Shown: positions 42,712-50,705 of the stretch, one piece after another | Position numbering within the stretch: position 1 is the stretch's first letter | Layout of the letters: each line of letters starts with the position of its first letter | Assembly (NCBI GenBank): GCA_965245735.1 | Contig: CBDFAX010000006.1 | Span: 1-64,000, forward strand | Reading direction: 5' to 3' | DNA length: 64,000 bases | Origin: Abiotrophia sp965245735 | Lineage (GTDB): Bacteria > Bacillota > Bacilli > Lactobacillales > Aerococcaceae | Program-made: the position numbers and the translations under genes | The notes under the pieces: model-generated | Databases searched by the model: none | What the model was told of the DNA's origin: nothing | What the model saw: only the letters and a program-made list of their open reading frames with translations

Positions 42712-43347
42712 ATGATTAAGGTATTACTAGTGGACGACCATGAAATGGTCCGACTAGGAGTCTCATCATATTTAATGATTCAGTCTGACATGGAAGTAGT
42801 GGGGGAAGCCAGTAACGGCTTAGAAGGCTATCATAAGGCCCTTGAATTACGACCAGACATTATCCTCATGGATTTAGTCATGGATGTCATGGATGGAATT
42901 GAAGCCACTCAGAAGATTATGGCAGATTGGCCACAAGCTAAGATTATTATCGTGACCTCCTTCTTAGATGATGAGAAGGTCTATCCGGCTATGGAGGCGG
43001 GAGCTAGCTCCTATTTGCTTAAGACCTCGTCTGCTGCTGAAATTGCCCAGGCCATTCGCTCTACCCATCAGGGGCATAAGGTGATTGAACCGGCCGTGAC
43101 AGAGAAGATTATCGAGCACCGACTGGACCAAGCGCGTCCTAAGCCTCATGATGAGTTGACTAATCGGGAGTTGGATGTCTTACGTCTGATAGGTCAAGGC
43201 TACTCCAATCAAGCCATTGCCGAGGAACTGGTCATTACCCTTAAGACGGTTAAGACCCATGTCTCCAATATCTTCACCAAGTTGGAAGTGGAGGATCGGA
43301 CCCAGGCGGCTATTTACGCGGTCCATCATCATTTGGATGGCCAGTGA
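42712..43347 (+). CDS. liaR: Response regulator LiaR
   Basis: NarL/FixJ-type regulator of 211 residues. The receiver has the acidic pair DDHE at 9-12, the phosphorylated D54 (ILMDLVMDVMDGIEATQ) and K104-type lysine in SYLLKTS; the C-terminal LuxR HTH is LTNRELDVLRLIGQGYSNQAIAEEL. AAGGAGG lies before the ATG. It completes the liaFSR operon that senses cell-wall antibiotics and membrane damage. Confidence 0.95.
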   Translation: MIKVLLVDDHEMVRLGVSSYLMIQSDMEVVGEASNGLEGYHKALELRPDIILMDLVMDVMDGIEATQKIMADWPQAKIIIVTSFLDDEKVYPAMEAGASSYLLKTSSAAEIAQAIRSTHQGHKVIEPAVTEKIIEHRLDQARPKPHDELTNRELDVLRLIGQGYSNQAIAEELVITLKTVKTHVSNIFTKLEVEDRTQAAIYAVHHHLDGQ

Positions 43348-43377
43348 GCACCCAGTTAGGTCCTGTCTTAAGGACCA

Positions 43378-43386
43378 TGCTATAAT
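43378..43386 (+). promoter_or_regulatory. Extended -10 promoter with overlapping dyad
   Basis: TGCTATAAT gives a TG extension plus TATAAT at 43381-43386. GGTCCT (43359-43364) and AGGACC (43371-43376) form a 6-bp dyad in the spacer/-35 zone, a possible operator or a weak terminator for liaR. Confidence 0.55.
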
Positions 43387-43419
43387 AAAATTAGCAAGTC
43401 AAGAGAAGGAGTGTAAGGG

Positions 43420-43746
43420 ATGGAATTAAAAGTAGATCCAGCATCAGTTGCTTGGTTTAAGGAAGAAGTAGGATTGCCTCAAGGGGCTGGCGTACGTTTT
43501 TTAGTCAAGGTCTATGGCTGTAGCCCTATCAATAGCGGCTTCTCACTAGCTATGGAAACCAACTACCCGAGTGAACCCGGTGTCACTTATGAAGCAGACG
43601 GCGTGCTCTTCTATATTGAGAGTCGTGACGAATGGTTCTTCGATGGACATGATTTGTCGGTTGAGTTTGATGAGGGTCATGGTGAGCCGGCCTATATTTT
43701 TGTCAAAGATGGGGTGGCGGTCAATCCCCTAGTGAAGGAGGCTTAA
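43420..43746 (+). CDS. HesB/YneR-like protein
   Basis: A 108-residue protein of the HesB-like superfamily, relatives of iron-sulfur cluster A-type carriers. The core VRFLVKVYGCSPINSGFSLAM keeps one cysteine, but the C-terminal C-x-C pair of true IscA/SufA proteins is absent, as in the YneR branch of Firmicutes. So cluster binding is doubtful. AAGGAG lies before the ATG, and an ECF S component starts 3 nt after the stop, in the same transcript. Confidence 0.8.
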   Translation: MELKVDPASVAWFKEEVGLPQGAGVRFLVKVYGCSPINSGFSLAMETNYPSEPGVTYEADGVLFYIESRDEWFFDGHDLSVEFDEGHGEPAYIFVKDGVAVNPLVKEA

Positions 43747-43749
43747 GGC

Positions 43750-44367
43750 ATGACTCCAAATCAACGCTATGGTTCGCAAAATAAAACCAACCAACTAGTT
43801 AAATTAAGTGTTTTTGTGGCCTTGATTATTATCCAAACATGGGTGCCTATGTTGGGCAACATTCCGACACCTGTCTTATCCATTACTTACATTCATGTTA
43901 CCGTCATTGTAGCAACTCTCTGGTTAGGTTGGAAAGAGGGCGTTCTTGTTGGGACGGCTTGGGGTTTAAATTCCTGGATTCGTGCCCTAGCTGCGCCTAT
44001 GTCACCAATTCATGCCCAAGTCTTAAGTGATATCATGGTCAGCGTCTTGCCACGTATGCTCATGCCATTGATTTTGGCTGGCTTGATTGTGGTCTTCAAG
44101 TCTTGGAGTAAAAATCCACGTCTAGTGGGAGCCTTGGCTGGCTTTAGTGGTAGTTTTCTCAATACTTTCTTGGTTTTAGGAGCGATTGCTTTATTTAAAC
44201 AAGAAGCCTATATGACCATTAAAGGGGTAGACCAGACCGGCTTTTGGCAATTATTAGGCGGAATTATTGCGACCAACGGGATATTGGAAGCTTTTGTGGC
44301 AGCTATTCTAACCCCAATTTTCTATCAAGTGACCTTACAACTAACTAAGCGCCAGAGACAAGGCTAA
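43750..44367 (+). CDS. ECF transporter S component, substrate uncertain
   Basis: A 205-residue membrane protein with about six helices and the ECF S-subunit look: LSVFVALIIIQTWVPMLGNIP, YIHVTVIVATLWLGWKEGVLVGTAWGLNSWIRA. It is close in style to the group that includes pantothenate (PanT) and other vitamin precursors; no riboswitch precedes it, so the substrate is open. It would need the same EcfAA'T module as RibU. A terminator follows directly. Confidence 0.82.
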   Translation: MTPNQRYGSQNKTNQLVKLSVFVALIIIQTWVPMLGNIPTPVLSITYIHVTVIVATLWLGWKEGVLVGTAWGLNSWIRALAAPMSPIHAQVLSDIMVSVLPRMLMPLILAGLIVVFKSWSKNPRLVGALAGFSGSFLNTFLVLGAIALFKQEAYMTIKGVDQTGFWQLLGGIIATNGILEAFVAAILTPIFYQVTLQLTKRQRQG

Positions 44368-44376
44368 GAATAAAAC

Positions 44377-44406
44377 AAGCGGACCTAAAAAGTTCGCTTT
44401 TTTTGT
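44377..44406 (+). terminator. Terminator after the ECF S gene
   Basis: AAGCGGAC pairs with GTTCGCTT across CTAAAAA (one G-T pair), then seven T. Confidence 0.85.
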
Positions 44407-44498
44407 ACTTGTGTAGGCCAGGATGGAATTATTTGGTCAATATTTAAGCAAACTGCTAATTGAATGCCCCGACATGCCGACGTTTTCATGAAAATACA

Positions 44499-44521
44499 CG
44501 AACGATTGAGAATGGGTTTCG
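44499..44521 (+). promoter_or_regulatory. Candidate PurR-type operator before the nucleoside transporter
   Basis: CGAAC at 44499-44503 resembles the CCGAAC core of the Firmicutes PurBox and is paired with an inverted TTCG at 44518-44521, a spacing similar to that of Bacillus PurR box pairs. It lies 20 nt upstream of the promoter of the BMP gene. Tentative. Confidence 0.35.
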
Positions 44522-44540
44522 TAAAAGATCAGCTGATTTC

Positions 44541-44569
44541 TTGCTAGATTGACCTAATAATGATATAAT
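44541..44569 (+). promoter_or_regulatory. Promoter of the nucleoside ABC operon
   Basis: TTGCTA at 44541-44546, 17-nt spacer, TG-extended perfect TATAAT at 44564-44569. Confidence 0.82.
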
Positions 44570-44624
44570 GTAAGGGAATTCAGAGTGAGTTCACAAGTAA
44601 GAAATATTCAAAGGAGATGTTTTA

Positions 44625-45650
44625 ATGAAGAAAGCTTTTGGATTAGCAGCTACAGCCTTGACAGTAGCAAGTTTGGTAGCACCTGTTGCCGTAAATGCGG
44701 CTGATTTTTCTGCAGTGATTGTCACAGACGTAGGTGGGGTAGACGACAAGTCCTTCAACCAAAGCGCCTGGGAAGGTCTTGAGCAATTCGGTAAAGAAAA
44801 CAAGTTAGAAAAAGGGGTAGGTGGTTATGACTACTTACAATCCAATAGCGACTCTGACTATGTGACTAACCTTAATTCAGCAGTCCAAGCAAACTTCTCC
44901 TTAATCTTCGGGATAGGTTATAAATTAGAAGCTGCGGTTAAAGAAGCAGCAACCCAATACCCAGATAAGCATTTTGCTATTGTGGACTCTGTAGTAGACT
45001 TACCAAACGTTGCTTCCTTGACCTTCAAGGATAATGAAGCAGCCTTCTTAGCAGGGGTAGCTGCTGCTAAGACCACTAAGACCAAACAAGTTGGTTTTAT
45101 CGGTGGTGTTGAAGGTTTCGTTATTGACCGTTTTGAGGCTGGTTTCGTTGAAGGGGTAAAAGCAGTTGACCCTTCAATCAAGGTTGAAGTTCAATACGCT
45201 GGCTCTTTTGCTGACGCGGCTAAAGGGAAACAATTAGCTGCTGCTATGTACTCTGGCGGCGCCGATGTAATCTTCCACGCTTCCGGTGGTACCGGGAACG
45301 GTGTCTTCTCTGAAGCTAAGGATATCGTAACTAACGACCCTAAACGTGAAGTATACGTTATCGGGGTTGACTTAGACCAAGATGCAGAAGGTCTGGTTAC
45401 AGTAGATGGCAAAGAACGTCACTTAACCTTAGCATCTACGCTTAAAGGGGTAGGGGCTGCGGTTAAACAGTTCTCTCAAGAATCCAAAGATGGTAAATTC
45501 AAAGCCGGCAACACCGTTTACGGTTTGAAAGACGGCGGGGTTGACTTAACAACTGCCCAATTATCACCTGAGGCTAAAAAGGCTGTTGAAGAATACAAAG
45601 CTAAAATCGTTAAAGGTGAAATCACTGTACCTGAAAAACCAAATCGTTAA
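44625..45650 (+). CDS. BMP-family nucleoside-binding protein, non-lipidated
   Basis: Extracellular binding protein of the PnrA/BmpA family that delivers nucleosides to the ABC importer encoded next. The 341-residue protein shows VTDVGGVDDKSFNQSAWEGL, the KHFAIVDSVV and FIGGVEGFVIDRFEAGFVEG strands and GGTGNGVFSEAKD. Its signal peptide ends VNA (cleavage after A25). There is no lipobox, and the whole protein has no cysteine, so it cannot be tethered by diacylglyceryl-Cys as such proteins normally are in Gram-positives. Strong AAAGGAG site and biased codons suggest high expression; a partial terminator follows, typical for making excess binding protein. Confidence 0.92.
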   Translation: MKKAFGLAATALTVASLVAPVAVNAADFSAVIVTDVGGVDDKSFNQSAWEGLEQFGKENKLEKGVGGYDYLQSNSDSDYVTNLNSAVQANFSLIFGIGYKLEAAVKEAATQYPDKHFAIVDSVVDLPNVASLTFKDNEAAFLAGVAAAKTTKTKQVGFIGGVEGFVIDRFEAGFVEGVKAVDPSIKVEVQYAGSFADAAKGKQLAAAMYSGGADVIFHASGGTGNGVFSEAKDIVTNDPKREVYVIGVDLDQDAEGLVTVDGKERHLTLASTLKGVGAAVKQFSQESKDGKFKAGNTVYGLKDGGVDLTTAQLSPEAKKAVEEYKAKIVKGEITVPEKPNR

Positions 45651-45666
45651 TAAAGGCTTAGGTACT

Positions 45667-45695
45667 AGGAGCTGGGGCAACCTGGCTCCTTTTTT
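45667..45695 (+). terminator. Intra-operon terminator after the BMP gene
   Basis: AGGAGCTGGG pairs with CCTGGCTCCT (two wobble pairs) around GCAA, then six T. It probably lowers transporter expression relative to the binding protein. Confidence 0.8.
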
Positions 45696-45751
45696 GAAAG
45701 TAAAATGCACTTATAAAATAGGGGAAGTATTAATTAAGAAGGAGGGATTCT

Positions 45752-47323
45752 ATGGAAACAGTGACGCATCCAGTGATTGAAATGCGTGGCATTTCCAAAC
45801 AGTTTGGGACATTTTTCGCCAACAAAAACATCAACCTCGAGCTCAAAAAGGGTGAGATTCACGCCTTACTTGGTGAAAACGGGGCGGGCAAATCAACCCT
45901 AATGAATATTCTTTCGGGGCTTCTGCAACCAACTGATGGGCAGATCTATATGAATGGGCAGGCTGTTAACATTGCTAATCCGACGGTCGCTAACGACTTG
46001 CATATCGGGATGGTCCACCAGCACTTTATGTTAGTGAATGACTTTACGGTCGTTGAGAATATCATGTTAGGGAATGAAATGGTTCAAGGATTACGTCTGG
46101 ACTACAAGAAAGCCAAAGCTCATATTATGGACTTATCTAAGCAATATGGTTTAGCTGTTGATCCAGATGCCAAGGTGGCCAATATCACGGTCGGTATGCA
46201 ACAAAGGGTGGAAATTCTTAAGACCCTCTACCGAGGTGCCGATATTCTGATCTTTGACGAACCAACAGCTGTTTTAACGCCACAAGAAATCGATGAATTG
46301 ATGGCCACACTCAAGTCTTTAGCTAGTGAGGGTAAGTCTATCATTATCATTACCCACAAGTTAGCTGAAATTAAGCAGGTGGCCGACCGTTGTACCATTA
46401 TTCGTCGTGGGGAATCCATTGATACCGTCGATGTAGCCACAACTTCTGCTAAGGAATTAGCCGATATGATGGTAGGACGTTCCGTCTCCTTTAAGACCGA
46501 GAAGAAAGCAGCCACTCCTGGCGAGGTCTTCTTGAATGTAGAAGACTTAGTGGTCAAAGATGAACGTGGCATTGTGGCGACCAGAAATCTTAGTTTCCAA
46601 GTAAGACGTGGCGAAGTAGTGGGGATTGCCGGGATTGACGGGAACGGTCAGTCCGAGTTAATTCTAGCACTTGCGGGCCTCATTCCAATTGAATCAGGTA
46701 AGATCGAATTGGGCGGCCAGGATATTGTAGGTAAATCACCACGTCAAATTACGGAGTTAGGCTTTGGTCATATTCCTGAAGACCGCCACAAATATGGCTT
46801 GGTCTTGCCTATGAAGGTTGAGGAAAACTTAGTGCTCAAATCCTACTATCATACACCATACTCTGAAAAAGGCTTCTTACGTTTCCAAGCTATTGAGAAG
46901 AAGGCTAAGGCTTTGATTGAGCAGTATGATGTGCGGACCGTCTCTGAAAAAGTCCCAGTTAAGTCACTCTCGGGCGGGAACCAACAAAAGGCCATTATTG
47001 CCCGTGAGTTAAGCTTGAACCCTGATTTCCTAATTGCAGCTAACCCAACTCGGGGCTTAGACGTAGGGGCCATTGAATTTATCCATAAGGCCTTGATTGC
47101 TGAACGTGATGATCACAAGGCTGTCCTCTTGATGAGTTTCGAATTAGACGAAATTCTCAATGTATCCGATCGCATTATTGTCATGCACGACGGCCATATC
47201 ATGGCAGATATTCCGGCATCTGAAACCAATGAACAAGAAATCGGCTTGATGATGGCGGGGACCTCTTATGAAGAAGTATTAAGCCATCGTCAAACAGGAG
47301 GTGACGCTAATCATGAAGGATAA
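45752..47323 (+). CDS. nupA: Nucleoside ABC transporter, duplicated ATPase
   Basis: A 523-residue protein with two fused ABC ATPase domains, as in sugar and nucleoside importers of the NupA/RbsA type. Domain 1 has an intact Walker A (GENGAGKST) and Walker B (ILIFDEPTAVL) but a degenerate signature (ITVGMQQRVEI). Domain 2 has an altered Walker A (GIDGNGQSE) and the good signature LSGGNQQKAI with Walker B FLIAANPTRGLD. Such asymmetry is normal for this family. AAGGAGG precedes the ATG. It overlaps nupB by 11 nt. Confidence 0.95.
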   Translation: METVTHPVIEMRGISKQFGTFFANKNINLELKKGEIHALLGENGAGKSTLMNILSGLLQPTDGQIYMNGQAVNIANPTVANDLHIGMVHQHFMLVNDFTVVENIMLGNEMVQGLRLDYKKAKAHIMDLSKQYGLAVDPDAKVANITVGMQQRVEILKTLYRGADILIFDEPTAVLTPQEIDELMATLKSLASEGKSIIIITHKLAEIKQVADRCTIIRRGESIDTVDVATTSAKELADMMVGRSVSFKTEKKAATPGEVFLNVEDLVVKDERGIVATRNLSFQVRRGEVVGIAGIDGNGQSELILALAGLIPIESGKIELGGQDIVGKSPRQITELGFGHIPEDRHKYGLVLPMKVEENLVLKSYYHTPYSEKGFLRFQAIEKKAKALIEQYDVRTVSEKVPVKSLSGGNQQKAIIARELSLNPDFLIAANPTRGLDVGAIEFIHKALIAERDDHKAVLLMSFELDEILNVSDRIIVMHDGHIMADIPASETNEQEIGLMMAGTSYEEVLSHRQTGGDANHEG

Positions 47324-48380
47324 ACTACGTGCCGTTTTTGTTCCTATTGCATCTGTTGTGATTGGGATTATCGTGGGAGCCTTGATTATGTGGCTCTTCC
47401 GTTATGATGCGATTAAAGGTTATGAGGCCCTCTTCAATGGGGCATTTGGTAAACCATTCAATATTGGTCAGACTCTACGGGCGGCCACTCCGCTTATGTT
47501 AACAGGACTGGGCTTCGCAGTAGCCTATACGGCTGGCTTCTTCAACATTGGTTTGGCTGGTCAAGCCCTCTGTGGTTGGTTAGTCTCCGTTTGGGTGGGG
47601 CTGACTTTAGGTGATTTACCATCCTTTATCGTCTTACCAATTGCCATTGTAGCTGGGATGGTGGCAGGTGCCCTCTGGGCAGCTATCGCTGGTTTCCTTA
47701 AGGCTTACTTTGATACCAGTGAGGTCATTGTGACCATCATGCTCAACTATACGGCGATTTATTTATCAGACTATCTCTTGCGTAATGTCATTACCAATCG
47801 TTTGGATGCAACGCCTATCTTGAAAGACAATGCTACCTTAAAAATGCAGTGGTTGTCAGACTTGACTAATGGGTCTACCTTACATGCGGGTATTTTCATT
47901 GCAGTCTTAATGATCCTAGTCGTTCATATTTTAATGACGCGTACGACCCTTGGGTTTGAACTCAAGGCAGTAGGGATGAACAAGTTTGCCTCAGCCTATG
48001 CGGGCATGAACGCAAAACGCAATATTATCCTATCCATGGTGCTATCTGGTGCTCTTGCAGGTCTAGGTGGTGTCATGAACGGGCTAGGTGAGTTCCGTAA
48101 CATCTTCTTGATGAACGGTAAAGCACCAGATATTGGCTTTGATGGTATGGCCGTTGCCCTTTTAGGGATGAACAATCCAATCGGAATTTTCTTCTCAAGT
48201 ATTCTCTTTGGTGGTCTCAAGACCGGTGGGAACTTGATGCCTTTAGCTGCTAAGATTCCGAGTGAAATCGTCAACGTCGTCATTGGCTGTATTATTTTCT
48301 TCGTCGGATGTAGCTATATCTTCCGCTTCATTATGGAGAAGGTTCGCAGCAATAAAGTCAGCAGCAAGGAGGGAGCCTAA
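47313..48380 (+). CDS. nupB: Nucleoside ABC transporter permease NupB
   Basis: First permease of the importer, 355 residues with about ten hydrophobic helices and the BPD_transp_2 motifs GLGFAVAYTAGFFNIGLAGQ and GFELKAVGMNKFASAYAGMN with GALAGLGGVMNGLGEF. The ATG at 47313 lies 11 nt after AGGAGG; the upstream GTG at 47301 overlaps that site and is not used. It overlaps nupC by one base. Confidence 0.93.
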   Translation: MKDKLRAVFVPIASVVIGIIVGALIMWLFRYDAIKGYEALFNGAFGKPFNIGQTLRAATPLMLTGLGFAVAYTAGFFNIGLAGQALCGWLVSVWVGLTLGDLPSFIVLPIAIVAGMVAGALWAAIAGFLKAYFDTSEVIVTIMLNYTAIYLSDYLLRNVITNRLDATPILKDNATLKMQWLSDLTNGSTLHAGIFIAVLMILVVHILMTRTTLGFELKAVGMNKFASAYAGMNAKRNIILSMVLSGALAGLGGVMNGLGEFRNIFLMNGKAPDIGFDGMAVALLGMNNPIGIFFSSILFGGLKTGGNLMPLAAKIPSEIVNVVIGCIIFFVGCSYIFRFIMEKVRSNKVSSKEGA

Positions 48381-49333
48381 TGCAAAATATACTCGCTTTA
48401 GTTATATCCAATGCGCTCTTGTACGCAACTCCGCTGATTTTTACCGCCCTTGGTGGCGTCTTCTCTGAGAGAAGTGGGATTGTTAACGTAGGTTTGGAAG
48501 GAATCATGGTCATTGGGGCCTTCTCATCAGTTGTCTTCAACCTGACTTTTGCCGGTCAATTTGGCAACTTGACCCCATGGCTAGCTCTCCTAGTCGGTGG
48601 GCTTTGTGGCTTGCTCTTTGCCTTGATTCATACGGTAGCGACCGTTAATTTGCGGGCTGACCACATTATTTCAGGGACCGTGCTCAACTTGATTGCACCA
48701 TCCTTGGCTATCTTCTTAACCAAGGTACTCTTCCAAGGTAAGGGTCAAACAGACTCAATCAAAACCAAGTTTGGTAAATTTGACTTCCCAGTCTTATCAG
48801 ACATTCCAGTTATCGGGCCAATCTTCTTCGCCAAAACTTCTATTTTGGCTTACGTAGGGATTGTGCTAGCCTTTGTGGTCTGGTATCTGGTCTTTAAGAC
48901 GCGCTTTGGTTTGCGTTTACGGTCAGTCGGGGAGAACCCACAAGCTGCTGATACCTTGGGGATTAATGTCTACCTCATGCGCTATTCTGGCGTCTTGCTT
49001 TCAGGCTTACTAGGTGGGATTGGTGGGGCAGCCTACACCCATACTATTTCAGAAAACTTTGCGGTATCGACCATTGCCGGTCAAGGTTTTATGGCCATGG
49101 CCGCTATGATTTTCGGTAAATGGAACCCAATTGGGGCCATGTTAGCAGCTATCTTCTTCGGTTTAGCTCAGTCCTTGGCCGTTATCGGGGCTTCCATTCC
49201 AGTTATTAGGGATATCCCGTCAGTTTACTTGCAAATTGCACCTTATGTGATTACAATTATTGTATTGATTGGTTTCGTTGGCCGCTCCAAGGCGCCAGAA
49301 GCCGTTGGGACAACCTACATCAAATCAAAATAA
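48380..49333 (+). CDS. nupC: Nucleoside ABC transporter permease NupC
   Basis: Second permease, 317 residues, about nine helices: FTALGGVFSERSGIVNVGLEGIMVIGAF, TRFGLRLRSVGENPQAADTLGIN, LLGGIGGAAYT. It forms the channel with NupB. The TAATG overlap with nupB couples translation. The operon bmp-nupA-nupB-nupC has the order seen in lactococci (bmpA-nupABC), where it imports all common nucleosides. Confidence 0.93.
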   Translation: MQNILALVISNALLYATPLIFTALGGVFSERSGIVNVGLEGIMVIGAFSSVVFNLTFAGQFGNLTPWLALLVGGLCGLLFALIHTVATVNLRADHIISGTVLNLIAPSLAIFLTKVLFQGKGQTDSIKTKFGKFDFPVLSDIPVIGPIFFAKTSILAYVGIVLAFVVWYLVFKTRFGLRLRSVGENPQAADTLGINVYLMRYSGVLLSGLLGGIGGAAYTHTISENFAVSTIAGQGFMAMAAMIFGKWNPIGAMLAAIFFGLAQSLAVIGASIPVIRDIPSVYLQIAPYVITIIVLIGFVGRSKAPEAVGTTYIKSK

Positions 49334-49340
49334 GAGGAGA

Positions 49341-49386
49341 AAGACCCGTGTTGGCTCCATTCAGGGGCTGGCATGGGGCTTTTTTC
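49341..49386 (+). terminator. Terminator after the nucleoside transporter operon
   Basis: CCCGTGTTGGCTCC pairs with GGGGCTGGCATGGGG with wobble pairs and one bulge, followed by CTTTTTT. Confidence 0.8.
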
Positions 49387-49406
49387 CTAATGAAGGAGAG
49401 AAAGCC

Positions 49407-50705
49407 ATGCAAGAATGGCAAGCTGGCATCCACTATCACGCGGTTGCCTCCACTAAATATAAAACCAACCAAGTCATTATAAAGGCTATCTTACCTTATC
49501 AAGCTGAGCGGGCAGCGGCCTGGTCCTTGCTGGCTCGTATGATGGAAGACGGGAGTGATCGTATTCCAAGTAAGGCGGTCTTGGAAGGCATTTTGGCCCA
49601 ACTCTATGGTGCCTCTCTATCAGTAGGGGTCCAACGTAAGGGGCATTTTCTAGAATTTGTTATGGCAAGCCAAAGTGTTCGGCCAAGCTTAGTCCAAATG
49701 CCTGACTTAATGCCGGCTTGGCTAGACCTAATGGGGCAGTTATTGTTTGAACAGGAGTCGCTAGCCCTAGCCTTGCCGCAAGCTCAGGCTCGTTTTGAAC
49801 GAGAGCAGGCCTTTCAGCTACAACGCATTAAGCGGATGAGCGATGATAAACGTCGCTTGGTGGTTCAAAAACTTTACCAGGAGCTTTACCGTGAGACCCC
49901 TGACAATGCCTTGGCCAATCTAGGAGATGAGGCCAGAGTCCGAGACCTGACCCTAGCTGACCTGGCTAAGGCTCATAGGGAAATATGCCAGGAAGCCCAA
50001 TTCTATCTAGTCAGCAATGGTGATTTGACCGATAGTGACTTGATTAAGTGGCTAGAGAGCTGGTCGCTAAAGGGTCGCCAGGCTGACTGGGATTATGGTT
50101 ATAACTATCTGGCCTTAGATAAGCCTTTGTCAACTGATAATCTAGGGCAATTGATTGAGGAAAAGGTTCAGGGCCAGCAAGCTAATTTGGCTATGGCTTT
50201 TGCCTTTCCGCCGGCCAAGAGCCTTAAGGAACGTATTATACTACAAGTGGCCAATGGGATTTTTGGTTACCTACCGGTTTCGCGTCTTTTTACAGAAATT
50301 CGGGAGAAGCAGAGTTTGGCCTATGCCATTCATTCTGGTCTAGATTTTCATCGCTCTTTTGCCTTGGTCCGAGCAGGCATTAGTCCCGATAAGGTGGGGC
50401 ATGTTTATGAGGAAGTCCAAGCTCAGTTGGCTGACCTAATACTGAGCTTGGAAGAAGGGGAGTACTTAGAGGAAGTAAAACTGACTCTCTTGAGTGCCGA
50501 TGTACAGTCGCGAGACTATCAACATTTGGAGACTGATAAGATGATTGCCCAGGATTTGTATCCTGACTTCGATTTGTCGACAGACTACTTTGAATCTGTG
50601 GTTAAGTCCATTAAGGCTCAAGAGGTCATTGCTTGCCTAAGTCAATGGCATTTGGTGGGGGCTTATGCCCTAGTAGGAGGTCAAGATGAAAAAACACTAT
50701 CATAA
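49407..50705 (+). CDS. M16 peptidase-like protein without zinc motif (YmfF-like)
   Basis: A 432-residue pitrilysin-like protein. It lacks the H-x-x-E-H zinc motif at the expected place in the N-terminal half but keeps the C-terminal M16 fold (RLFTEIREKQSLAYAIHSG). It is the non-catalytic half of a two-gene M16 pair and probably forms a heterodimer with the next product, as the YmfF/YmfH pair of Bacillus. The ATG at 49407 follows AAGGAGAG; 138 nt of open frame upstream overlap nupC and the terminator and are rejected. It overlaps the partner gene by 20 nt. Confidence 0.85.
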   Translation: MQEWQAGIHYHAVASTKYKTNQVIIKAILPYQAERAAAWSLLARMMEDGSDRIPSKAVLEGILAQLYGASLSVGVQRKGHFLEFVMASQSVRPSLVQMPDLMPAWLDLMGQLLFEQESLALALPQAQARFEREQAFQLQRIKRMSDDKRRLVVQKLYQELYRETPDNALANLGDEARVRDLTLADLAKAHREICQEAQFYLVSNGDLTDSDLIKWLESWSLKGRQADWDYGYNYLALDKPLSTDNLGQLIEEKVQGQQANLAMAFAFPPAKSLKERIILQVANGIFGYLPVSRLFTEIREKQSLAYAIHSGLDFHRSFALVRAGISPDKVGHVYEEVQAQLADLILSLEEGEYLEEVKLTLLSADVQSRDYQHLETDKMIAQDLYPDFDLSTDYFESVVKSIKAQEVIACLSQWHLVGAYALVGGQDEKTLS

